Position numbers and translations under genes: made by a program. A stretch of 64,000 nt of DNA from CAYLYM01 sp964387645 (lineage in GTDB: Bacteria; Calditrichota; Calditrichia; RBG-13-44-9), in assembly GCA_964387645.1 (NCBI GenBank), contig CAYLYM010000001.1, positions 1 through 64,000 on the forward strand. The letters run 5' to 3'. The notes under the pieces are model-generated. The model did no database searches. It had not been told where the DNA came from and worked only from the letters and a program-made list of their open reading frames with translations. This document shows positions 38,385 to 46,398 of the stretch, piece after piece. Every line of letters begins with the position of its first letter. Position 1 is the stretch's first letter.

Positions 38385-39818
38385 ATGGGTATTCCTACTT
38401 ATTTCCCATTTATTCACAATGAATGGGTTAAAACATACAAGTCCATTAAAGTAAAAAACCCATATACAGGAAAATCTATCGCAAAGGTTTATTTAGCCGA
38501 CGGTGATTTTTTAGATATGGCAGTCGATAGCGCTTTGGCTGGATTTAAAGTTTCAAGATCGCTTTCCAGTCACGAAAGGGCTGAATTTTTAAATAAGATT
38601 TGTGAAGGAATAAAAAAACATGAAGATGATCTGATCAGGACTATCGTAGAAGAAGCTGGTAAACCCATTCGATTTGCCAGAGATGAAGTAGCCAGAGCTC
38701 AATTAACTTTTAGTTGGGCAGCGGAAGAGGTTAAACGGATGACAGGAGAATTTCTGCCGTTAGATATGGCTCCACAAACCAAAGGCTATTTCGGGATCAC
38801 TCGCCGGTTCCCCCTTGGAGTTATATTAGGAATATCACCATTTAATTTCCCTTTAAATCTAGTAGCCCATAAAATTGCTCCGGCCATTGCCAGCGGAAAT
38901 TCAATCATTTTGAAACCTTCCTCTGCTACTCCCATAACAGCAATTCAATTAGCAAAAATTATCCACGAGGCTGGATTGCCCCCTGGAATAGTAAATATTT
39001 TACCGGCTTCAAGTAAAAATGCTGAAAATCTGATAAAAGATGGTAGAATTAAAAAATTGACCTTTACTGGTAGCGCACAGGTCGGATGGTATCTAAAATC
39101 TTTGTGTGGTAAAAAGCGAGTAACTTTAGAGTTGGGTGGTAATGCTGGTGTTATTATCGAACCCGATGTGGATTTGGATGAAACCATACCTCGTCTGGTT
39201 TTGGGAGCATTTGCTTATGCTGGTCAGATATGTATTTCTGTCCAACGCATCTATGTACATGATTCTATTTACGATACTTTTATTCAAAAATTTACCGATG
39301 AAATTCTGGAAAATTGCGTCTATGGCGATCCAATGGACGAAAGAACTATTGTAGGGCCTATGATTAATTTAGATGCAGCTAAACGCGCCGAAAACTGGAT
39401 TAAAGAAGCAGTGAAAGATGGTGCCACCATACTGGTAGGCGGCAAAAGAGATAAAAATATTCTACAACCTACGATACTAACAAATACGTCCCCTGATATG
39501 AAAGTGGTATGCGAAGAAGTTTTTGCTCCAATAGTGATCATTGAATCATATTCCGAATTCAAACAGGCACTCAACATGGTAAATAATTCTTATTATGGTT
39601 TACAAGCCGGGGTGTTTACCCATGATTTGCGAAAAATTCAACAGGCCTATATGCAATTAGACGTTGGTGGTGTTATTGTGAACGATTATCCCACTTTCCG
39701 GATTGATCCAATGCCTTATGGTGGAACAAAAGATAGCGGCCTGGGACGCGAAGGTTTACGTTATGCAATCGAAGAAATGACAGAATTAAAATTATTGGTT
39801 ATTAAAGGACCAGGCTAA
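38385..39818 (+). CDS. NAD(P)-dependent aldehyde dehydrogenase
   Basis: The protein (477 residues) belongs to the aldehyde dehydrogenase superfamily and oxidises an aldehyde to its acid with NAD(P). Visible motifs are GISPFNFPLNLVAHKIAPAI (cofactor and oxyanion region), FTGSAQVG, the general base Glu near 249 in TLELGGN, and the nucleophile Cys near 281 in AGQICISVQRIYV. I chose the ATG at 38385, six codons inside the longest frame, because GGAGG lies 5 bases upstream. Sequence features resemble the lactaldehyde/succinate-semialdehyde group, but the substrate cannot be fixed. It is a single gene. Confidence 0.92.
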   Translation: MGIPTYFPFIHNEWVKTYKSIKVKNPYTGKSIAKVYLADGDFLDMAVDSALAGFKVSRSLSSHERAEFLNKICEGIKKHEDDLIRTIVEEAGKPIRFARDEVARAQLTFSWAAEEVKRMTGEFLPLDMAPQTKGYFGITRRFPLGVILGISPFNFPLNLVAHKIAPAIASGNSIILKPSSATPITAIQLAKIIHEAGLPPGIVNILPASSKNAENLIKDGRIKKLTFTGSAQVGWYLKSLCGKKRVTLELGGNAGVIIEPDVDLDETIPRLVLGAFAYAGQICISVQRIYVHDSIYDTFIQKFTDEILENCVYGDPMDERTIVGPMINLDAAKRAENWIKEAVKDGATILVGGKRDKNILQPTILTNTSPDMKVVCEEVFAPIVIIESYSEFKQALNMVNNSYYGLQAGVFTHDLRKIQQAYMQLDVGGVIVNDYPTFRIDPMPYGGTKDSGLGREGLRYAIEEMTELKLLVIKGPG

Positions 39819-39960
39819 TAACGAATAGGAAAATGGACTTATAGTTAAATATTTGCCCCTGAAGAATAATTTAGCTTCATGAATTTGGCCTGAAATGGGG
39901 AAATTTATCTATTATTAAAATTCTTATACAAAAAAAATTCACATTACGGGTCGATAAATA

Positions 39961-39989
39961 TTGACAAAATGGGATGTAATTTCTATATT
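39961..39989 (+). promoter_or_regulatory. Sigma-70-type promoter of the cold-shock gene
   Basis: TTGACA (39961-39966) and TATATT (39984-39989) are separated by exactly 17 bases, an almost ideal housekeeping promoter. Transcription would start near 39996, giving a leader of about 105 bases before the cold-shock gene. Confidence 0.75.
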
Positions 39990-39996
39990 TTGTTAA

Positions 39997-40072
39997 CTTG
40001 CGGATATTTTCTCTCCATCAACTTCATTAAAAATTAAAATCCGCAGGTATTAATCGATGGAGAGGATGAAGT
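39997..40072 (+). promoter_or_regulatory. Structured 5' leader with mutually exclusive pairings
   Basis: Three pairs of complementary segments occur in interleaved order. CTTGCGGAT (39997-40005) pairs with ATCCGCAGG (40039-40047, one G-U). CTCTCCATC (40011-40019) pairs perfectly with GATGGAGAG (40056-40064). ACTTCAT (40021-40027) pairs with ATGAAGT (40066-40072). Because the order is A-B-C-A'-B'-C', the helices cannot all form as simple hairpins. They are alternatives or a pseudoknot, as expected of a switch like the temperature-responsive leader of cspA. GGAGG follows at 40086-40090. Confidence 0.6.
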
Positions 40073-40101
40073 GAGGTACCATATCGGAGGTTTTCTGAGG
40101 T

Positions 40102-40308
40102 ATGCCTACCGGTACTGTTAAATGGTTCAATGATATTAAGGGATGGGGTTTTATCATTCCGGATGAAGGCGGAGAAGACATATTCGTGCATTACTCCGAG
40201 ATTAAACAAGAGGGCTTTAAAACCCTGAAGGAAGGTCAAAAAGTCAAATATGATCTAAAGCCCGGGAAGAATGGAAAAGATCAGGCGGCAAATGTTCAAA
40301 AATTATAA
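40102..40308 (+). CDS. csp: Cold-shock domain protein
   Basis: This 68-residue protein is one cold-shock domain, a five-stranded beta-barrel that binds single-stranded RNA and DNA and melts RNA structures. Both RNA-binding motifs are present: KGWGFI (13-18) and DIFVHYS (26-32). The length is standard. It has its own promoter, a structured leader and a strong terminator, so it is a monocistronic, probably highly expressed gene. Confidence 0.96.
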   Translation: MPTGTVKWFNDIKGWGFIIPDEGGEDIFVHYSEIKQEGFKTLKEGQKVKYDLKPGKNGKDQAANVQKL

Positions 40309-40336
40309 GAAAGGGTAAAGTAGATTTCCTCATTCC

Positions 40337-40373
40337 TTCCCCGGTTCAAATAAGTTGAACCGGGGAATTTTTT
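40337..40373 (+). terminator. Rho-independent terminator of the cold-shock gene
   Basis: TTCCCCGGTTCAA (40337-40349) and TTGAACCGGGGAA (40355-40367) form a perfect 13-base-pair stem with a 5-base loop, followed by a run of T (40368-40373). Confidence 0.95.
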
Positions 40374-40507
40374 AATCCCAAATTTTAAAGTTCAACTTCT
40401 TTTAAACTATTATAAAATAAGAAAATATAAATCGAGAACTCTTCTTACAATAATAAGCTAAATGAACTTTAATAAAAAACTTACAGTATGCCAATTTCAC
40501 CATGAAT

Positions 40508-41251
40508 CTACACACTAGTTACTAATTGGCGCAACCGCCGGGCGTTAGCTATAGCAAAACCTCCAAAATCATTGTTAAAAAAGGCCCATACTGTCTTCCC
40601 TTCTTCAGTGTCTTTTTTTATTTTTATTGCAAATTCTTGCAGCAGCTTGTCCGAATAATTTGAAGCATACAATTCAGCCGGACCGTGAAAACGGTAATAT
40701 GAAAAATTCGCAGTAGATTTTTCAAAGTAAGGAAATCTTTTCCCGCTATGGGCAATAACCATGGCAATGCCATAAAACTTCAATATTTCCACAGCTTTCT
40801 GATTATCCCAACTGCTATGCCGAGCTTCCAGCGCAAATTGATACCCGCTAAACCGATTCACTAATTCTTGCAAAAAATTTTCAATCAAATTCCTGTTCCA
40901 TCTCATACTGGGAGGCAACTGTATCAATACAGGCCCCATTTTCGATCTTAAGGACTCAAAAACTTCAAAAAATCTATCAAGAGGTTCCGAAACTTCCGAA
41001 AGCTTTTTCCGGTGAGTGATAAAACGGCTAAGTTTAACACAAAAACGAAATTCAGGAGGAGAGATTTCCTTCCAGCGCTGAACCGTAGCTATTTTGGGAA
41101 GATGATAGAAAGAAGAATTGATTTCAACTGAATTAAAATGCTTAAAATAATACTCCAGAAATTGGGATGGTTTAAGGTCTTCCGGGTAAAATACTTTCAT
41201 CCAATGCCGATAAGACCAACCGGACGTACCGATATAAATTTGGTGTTCCAT
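40508..41251 (-). CDS. DUF72 family protein (YecE-like)
   Basis: This 247-residue protein has the TIM-barrel-like DUF72 fold. Family motifs are IGTSGWSYRHW at the start, NSSFYHLP, FCVKLSRFITHRK, LIQLPPSMRWN, ALEARHSSW and a C-terminal VWAFFNNDFGGFAIANA. The biochemical function of the family is not established. It is a single gene between the cold-shock gene and the aminotransferase, with no operon link. Confidence 0.88.
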   Translation of the reverse strand: MEHQIYIGTSGWSYRHWMKVFYPEDLKPSQFLEYYFKHFNSVEINSSFYHLPKIATVQRWKEISPPEFRFCVKLSRFITHRKKLSEVSEPLDRFFEVFESLRSKMGPVLIQLPPSMRWNRNLIENFLQELVNRFSGYQFALEARHSSWDNQKAVEILKFYGIAMVIAHSGKRFPYFEKSTANFSYYRFHGPAELYASNYSDKLLQEFAIKIKKDTEEGKTVWAFFNNDFGGFAIANARRLRQLVTSV

Positions 41252-41384
41252 TTAAATCACCAAATCTTTCATAATTTTTTATTTTTCTCTAAACAGAACC
41301 ATCATTTTATCGAATAAAAGCTTCACTTTTGCCACGCAACAAATCAATAAGTTATGCTTTCCTATATTTCTGTGAGAATAGAAT

Positions 41385-42563
41385 TTAATCCATTTGTTTT
41401 AAAATTTTTTCTAATACTTCCAATCCTTGAACAACTTGTTCCTTCTCAATGATTAGTGGAGGCAAAAAACGGAGCACTTTTTTAGCGGTGCTATTGAAAA
41501 TCACCCCATGTTTCAGCCCCTCAAGCACAATTGGAAAGGTTTCCACACTCATTTCCATTCCTTGCATCAAACCAAATCCCCGAATTTCTTTAATCAAAGC
41601 AGGAAATTTCTGTCTGAGACTGAATAGGCTCTCTCGTAAAAATTTTCCAAGGCTGACTACATGATCGAAGATTTTCTCCTGTTCCATCACTTGCAGGGTG
41701 GCCAGTCCCGCCGCGCAAGCCACAGGATTGCCTCCAAAAGTAGTCCCATGATCCCCCCGCGTCAAAATTTCGTTTAATCTCTCAGTGATCAAGAATGCAC
41801 CCAGCGGCAATCCGCCACCAATGGCCTTGGCAATAGCCACTACATCTGGTTTAATGGGATAATGCTGACACGCTAAAAATTTCCCGGTTCTCCCAACGCC
41901 TGTTTGGATTTCATCAGCTATTATTAAAACATCATATTCCCGTTGTGCTTCCGCCAAGATCTCTACAACTTCCTCTTTAATCGGCACAACTCCACCCTCG
42001 CCCTGAATAAACTCTAAAAAAATTGCCGCAGTCTGGGGGCCAATGGTTTCCTTTAATACTCCTGGATCATTAAATGGAAGATCTACAATATCCGGCAACA
42101 AAGGCCTGAATTCTTTTTGATATTTTTCCTGGGCTGTAATTGAGAGAGAACCAATACTCCTGCCATGAAAAGAATTCTGAAATGTTATGATTTGATGTTT
42201 ATTGTAAAAGTTGGCATATTTTTTTACAAGTTTTAATATCCCTTCAATGCTTTCCGTTCCACTATTGGAGAAAAAAAGTCGGTCATATCCACTCAATTGT
42301 AGAATTTTCTGAGCTAATTCAATCTGAATATCTTGAATAAAATAATTGCTAAGATGCATATTCCGTCGGAGCTGTCGCTGAATTGCTTCAATAACTACAG
42401 GGTGGCTATATCCCAGTGCATTGACTCCCAGTCCTCCTAAAAAATCCAGATATTTACGGCCAGAACGGTCAATTAGATAACAGCCTTCCCCCCTGTCGAT
42501 TTCCACCGGCAATCTCCTGAATACACTCAGAAATATTTGCTTCTCCTGTTCAAGCCATTCCAT
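41385..42563 (-). CDS. Class III aminotransferase (acetylornithine aminotransferase-like)
   Basis: This pyridoxal-phosphate enzyme of 392 residues resembles ArgD-type omega-aminotransferases, which move the terminal amino group of acetylornithine, ornithine or related substrates to 2-oxoglutarate. It has FLGGLGVNALGYSHP near the N-terminus, FFSNSGTESIEGILKL, the Asp of the cofactor ring in IIADEIQTGVGRTG, and the cofactor Lys near 243 in AIAKAIGGGLPLGA. No other arginine genes are nearby, so ornithine, lysine or GABA could be the substrate. Confidence 0.88.
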   Translation of the reverse strand: MEWLEQEKQIFLSVFRRLPVEIDRGEGCYLIDRSGRKYLDFLGGLGVNALGYSHPVVIEAIQRQLRRNMHLSNYFIQDIQIELAQKILQLSGYDRLFFSNSGTESIEGILKLVKKYANFYNKHQIITFQNSFHGRSIGSLSITAQEKYQKEFRPLLPDIVDLPFNDPGVLKETIGPQTAAIFLEFIQGEGGVVPIKEEVVEILAEAQREYDVLIIADEIQTGVGRTGKFLACQHYPIKPDVVAIAKAIGGGLPLGAFLITERLNEILTRGDHGTTFGGNPVACAAGLATLQVMEQEKIFDHVVSLGKFLRESLFSLRQKFPALIKEIRGFGLMQGMEMSVETFPIVLEGLKHGVIFNSTAKKVLRFLPPLIIEKEQVVQGLEVLEKILKQMD

Positions 42564-42833
42564 TTTATTCCTCGCTTTGAATTTCTCGATTTCGGATTAA
42601 TTTAGAAGTCAGTTCAAATGAATGCAAAATTGTTTTTGTTTTAATAAGGTGAATATTTCGTGAGATATTGAAGCAAGTTTTATAAAAATAAAATTCATTG
42701 CATGACATCATCATCAAAACTAATATATAAATAGACTCGTGAAATTGGTTTAAATCCTGGTGCACGAAAACTTGAGTTAGAAATTTTAGTAAAAAGAATG
42801 AATAGTTAAAGTTAACATAAAGTACCAAGAAAG

Positions 42834-44090
42834 ATGAAAGCATTCAATCTAAAAAAGAATATACGACAAGTTTGTTATATTTCGCTTTTCTTCCTGGTAT
42901 CATTCACTTCTACTGTTTTCTCTCAAGACACCGTCAGGGTAATGACTTACAATTTGCTGAACTACCCGATAGACTATAACGACAGGAATCCTTACTTCCA
43001 AATCATTATCGAGAATATCCAACCAGATATAGTGGTCGTTCAGGAGATTTATACTCCAAGTGGCGTCACTATTTTTTTAAACAATGTGCTCAATACCAGT
43101 AACAGCGAGTTTAGTAAAGGGCAATTCATAGATGGTCAAGACACAGATAACGCCATTTTTTATCGAAATACCATTTTCAATTTTATTAGTAACAAAAGAA
43201 TCAGGACTAGCCTGAGAGATATTAACGAATTCAAACTGGTCCATATCCCTACGAATGACACTTTACTTATTTATTCGGTACATTTAAAAGGTTCACAGGA
43301 TTACACCCAACAGCGTCTGTCAGAGGTCAAAGCGTTGCGTCAGGTGACCGACCAGTTACCCCCTGGAATCAATTTTCTGGTAGTCGGCGATTTTAACATC
43401 TACAGTTCATCCGAACCCGCTTACCAGGCGCTTTTAGATACCAGCAAACCGGGATACGTGTTAGACCCTATTAATAAACCGGGTAATTGGCATAACAATT
43501 TTAATTTTGCCAAAATACACACTCAGTCCACGCGCTTAACTCAATTGACCGATGGTTCAGGTGGAGGTCTGGACGACCGCTTTGATATGATCCTTATCTC
43601 GCAGGCGATTAAAGATTCCGGCGGCATTACCTATTTACCAGGTTCTTACCAGGCTTACGGTAACGACGGAAGACATTTTAACACTTCTGTAAACTCTGGA
43701 AGCAATACAGCCGTCAGTAATGAAGTCGCTGATGCCTTGTACTACGCCAGCGATCATCTACCAGTAGTGTGTGATTTGATTTTTGAAACAGTCAGCACGC
43801 TGCCTGAATCTGGCAAAAGTCTTCCTGACCGTTACGCGCTTTATCAGAATTACCCCAATCCTTTCAATTCCGTCACGCAAATTGAATATTCCGTTCCCAA
43901 ACTCTGCCAGGTATCATTGAAGGTTTATGATATTACTGGAAAAGAAGTAGCAACTCTATTCAATGGAATGCAAGCCGCGGGTTATCACAAGGTGGCTTTT
44001 AATGCAGATCATCTCACCAGTGGTATATATTTTTACCAACTAAAAACCAATGAAGTAACTCTGGTAAAAAAATTGGTTATCATTAAATGA
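42834..44090 (+). CDS. Secreted endonuclease/exonuclease/phosphatase-family enzyme with sorting domain
   Basis: The 418-residue protein has a signal peptide (about 1-31) and an EEP catalytic domain (about 35-318) with VMTYNLLNYP, VVQEIYTPSG, VVGDFNIYSSSEPAY and ASDHLPVVCDL, which provide the metal-site Asn, Glu, Asp-Asn and Asp-His. A C-terminal secretion/sorting domain (about 335-418) starts at NYPNPFN and ends in KKLVIIK. It should be exported across the outer membrane by type IX secretion. Substrate may be nucleic acid, phospholipid or phosphate ester. It converges with the large surface-protein operon. Confidence 0.88.
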   Translation: MKAFNLKKNIRQVCYISLFFLVSFTSTVFSQDTVRVMTYNLLNYPIDYNDRNPYFQIIIENIQPDIVVVQEIYTPSGVTIFLNNVLNTSNSEFSKGQFIDGQDTDNAIFYRNTIFNFISNKRIRTSLRDINEFKLVHIPTNDTLLIYSVHLKGSQDYTQQRLSEVKALRQVTDQLPPGINFLVVGDFNIYSSSEPAYQALLDTSKPGYVLDPINKPGNWHNNFNFAKIHTQSTRLTQLTDGSGGGLDDRFDMILISQAIKDSGGITYLPGSYQAYGNDGRHFNTSVNSGSNTAVSNEVADALYYASDHLPVVCDLIFETVSTLPESGKSLPDRYALYQNYPNPFNSVTQIEYSVPKLCQVSLKVYDITGKEVATLFNGMQAAGYHKVAFNADHLTSGIYFYQLKTNEVTLVKKLVIIK

Positions 44091-44207
44091 ATCCAGCTAC
44101 CTCTTCGAGTTCTTTTTCAGCACAAAGAATCATACTGCAAAGTAAATAAGGAAAAAGGATAAACCCGTAAGTGGCTCATCCATTCAGCCAATGGCATTTA
44201 TCTCAGG

Positions 44208-44246
44208 ATAAAAAAGAAAATCATAGCGATAATTTGAGCTATGATT
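44208..44246 (-). terminator. Rho-independent terminator of the surface-protein operon
   Basis: AATCATAGC (44219-44227) and GCTATGATT (44238-44246) form a perfect 9-base-pair stem with a 10-base loop. On the minus strand it is followed by a T-rich run (44208-44218). The stem overlaps the stop codon of the last gene (44239-44241), so termination begins right at the end of translation. Confidence 0.8.
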
Positions 44247-45369
44247 CGGTGGAGAGTTGGAACATTATTATGCGATTATTCCCGGTATCGGCAATATAGA
44301 CAATTTGTTCTTCCAAGAAGGGGGTTACTGCAATACCCTTTGGATTGTTAAATTGCTTCTCACCAGAGCCTAGGCCGGTAACCGACTGAAGTTGTAAACC
44401 TGATGGAGCAAAGCGATAGAATCCCGGTTCGGGATGGGTGGGATTCGGATCTGACGGTAACCTGCCGGCATCCACCAAAAAGATAAATCCCTGCCGGTCG
44501 ATGGCGACATCTTCCAATCGCCAGAACTTATTCGGCTGGTAAATGTCTGATCCGATCAAGGAAGTATTTGGGACAAGAATCGGCGAACCTTCTACAATAC
44601 GCGTAGCAATGTATTGGAATTTGAATGCATTTTGTAATAAACTAGTCCGTCCGATATGGGTAAACAAGAATGCTTCGGTATCCTCTGATTTAGAAGAAAT
44701 ATCCAGGTAACGCTCCCGCAATGAGACAATAGCGGTTGGTACGATTGCTGAAAACAATCCGGTTCCATTAACAAATAACGGTAACGGTCCTTTTAAGGTA
44801 TGATCAGCATTGAAATCATATATAAAACTGAATTCCAGATAATTTTTATTGCTATCTGCCACATCTACTACGGTAACATAATATTCATAGCCATTATGTA
44901 CACTGATGCCGGTAAACTGCCTGGTTGGTTCGCTTGCCTGTTCATAAACGACTTCCACCGGAGCCACACCAATATTATGATTAACCGAAACCAGATCTAT
45001 CTTATAGATTTTATTTGTTTTATTCACTATCAATAAATCCAGACCATCATTTTGAGTAATGGCCTCCGGATGTTCAATGAATTGCGACACACCTTGAATG
45101 GTTCCACCCACATCCATCATGACAATACGATTATTATCTGTGTCACAGACGTAAACAAAATTATCCACACCCACGTATACATCGGACGGATGATTAAAAT
45201 CGTATCCATGTTCAGCATCCAGAATGGGATGTATCAGATTGTACACCTCTTTACCGATATTACCATAAAGCTCCTCTCCTTTTGGAACACTGGGAAGAGG
45301 TAATTTTTCATGGGAACATTGTATAATAAACCACGCAATTAAACTAGAGAGTACAAGAATCTTTTTCAT
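44239..45369 (-). CDS. NHL/six-bladed beta-propeller protein, possible lipoprotein
   Basis: The protein (376 residues from the ATG at 45369) has a hydrophobic N-terminus ending in IIQCSHEK, a possible but atypical lipoprotein site, followed by NHL-type repeats. Clear blades are FNHPSDVYVGVDNFVYVCDT with DNNRIVMMD near the start, and FNNPKGIAVTPFLEEQIVYIA with DTGNNRIIMFQL at the end. Such propellers bind proteins or sugars at the cell surface. GTG (45381) and ATG (45378) starts are possible; I prefer 45369 because it begins with MKK before the hydrophobic core. It is the last gene of the surface operon, 14 bases after the PorV-like gene. Confidence 0.78.
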   Translation of the reverse strand: MKKILVLSSLIAWFIIQCSHEKLPLPSVPKGEELYGNIGKEVYNLIHPILDAEHGYDFNHPSDVYVGVDNFVYVCDTDNNRIVMMDVGGTIQGVSQFIEHPEAITQNDGLDLLIVNKTNKIYKIDLVSVNHNIGVAPVEVVYEQASEPTRQFTGISVHNGYEYYVTVVDVADSNKNYLEFSFIYDFNADHTLKGPLPLFVNGTGLFSAIVPTAIVSLRERYLDISSKSEDTEAFLFTHIGRTSLLQNAFKFQYIATRIVEGSPILVPNTSLIGSDIYQPNKFWRLEDVAIDRQGFIFLVDAGRLPSDPNPTHPEPGFYRFAPSGLQLQSVTGLGSGEKQFNNPKGIAVTPFLEEQIVYIADTGNNRIIMFQLSTES

Positions 45370-45383
45370 AATAGCCATCACCC

Positions 45384-46376
45384 TTAAAATTGCAAATGAG
45401 CAGTAAATCTATTCACATAACCTAAACGACCAAAATTGCTAAAAGCATAATCGAAACGGAAATCCACAACTGAAAGCGGCAAATGGACACCAAAACCAAG
45501 CGAGAAATTTTCTTCCTCCCTGCCAGAAACATAACCTCCCCGGAGCGAAAACACATCCTTCCACCAATATTCCAGTCCCAGGTTAACATTTTCATCATTA
45601 TCATTTGGATGATTCAACTGAACGGCGCTGGTGAATTTATGCTGATCATTTTCAAATAACTCGCTGGCCACCCCGATGCGAAAGACTGTTGGCGGCGAGA
45701 ATTCCTGGAAACTGTTCACTTCCACAATTTCATTTTCCAGGTTTTCGTAGCGAAAACTTCCCGAAGGCGCCATATCTCGTCCAAAATTCGAAACTGCCAC
45801 ACCAAATCGTACCGACTTCCAACCCGTTTTATAATATGTTCCAAGATCGAATAAAAATGATTGCATGGTCAATTCGGCCAGTGTTTCATTCATGTATTTC
45901 ACCGAAAGACCAAAACTAAATCTTTCCGTCATATTTCTGGCAAAAGTTAAGCTTAATAACGCATCCGAATAGTTGAAATATCGGCCAGTGCCAAAGGGTT
46001 GAAGAACGGTAGTCTCTTTCATCTCTTCAGTATGAAGATAAGTAACAGAAAATCCAATGGAATTTGCTTGAGACAGGTGGTAAACAATCCCAGCAAATTC
46101 GAGCTGTGTATCCACAAACCACCGGGTATTGGCAAAGATAACTTCATTCTTATCGAACTGGCTGATACCCGCGGGATTCCAGTATAGCGCTTCGGCATCA
46201 TTGGCTAAAGCGACATAGGCCTGCCCCAGAGCGGCTGAACGCGACCCAACTCCAATTTTAAGGAACTGGGCTGCCGAAGTTCCCACGCGTTGACCTCCAA
46301 GGTTTGGTAATATCTGAGCATGAACTGCCTTTATCGTAACCAGGAAGAGAAATATTATTTTTATTACTGTTCTCAT
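45384..46376 (-). CDS. PorV/PorQ family outer-membrane protein
   Basis: This 330-residue beta-barrel protein has a signal peptide ending near HAQ and the family signature: GTSAAQFLKIGVGSRSAALG, then AYVALANDAEALYWNPAGIS. PorV is the shuttle protein that takes type IX secretion cargo from the translocon to the attachment complex. Paralogues are plentiful in these phyla and may serve particular substrates. I chose the ATG at 46376, with GAGGG just upstream, because a longer frame would overlap the receptor gene and lengthen the signal peptide. Its location beside a TonB-dependent receptor and two sorting-domain proteins is notable. Confidence 0.88.
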   Translation of the reverse strand: MRTVIKIIFLFLVTIKAVHAQILPNLGGQRVGTSAAQFLKIGVGSRSAALGQAYVALANDAEALYWNPAGISQFDKNEVIFANTRWFVDTQLEFAGIVYHLSQANSIGFSVTYLHTEEMKETTVLQPFGTGRYFNYSDALLSLTFARNMTERFSFGLSVKYMNETLAELTMQSFLFDLGTYYKTGWKSVRFGVAVSNFGRDMAPSGSFRYENLENEIVEVNSFQEFSPPTVFRIGVASELFENDQHKFTSAVQLNHPNDNDENVNLGLEYWWKDVFSLRGGYVSGREEENFSLGFGVHLPLSVVDFRFDYAFSNFGRLGYVNRFTAHLQF

Positions 46377-46398
46377 TAGACCCTCACTACAATTAATT

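Noticed and set aside
42565..42843. 92-codon minus-strand frame directly upstream of the aminotransferase
   Set aside because: It has no ribosome site, an odd composition rich in Phe, Tyr and Met, and overlaps the start of the plus-strand secreted enzyme. It is probably chance in AT-rich spacer DNA.
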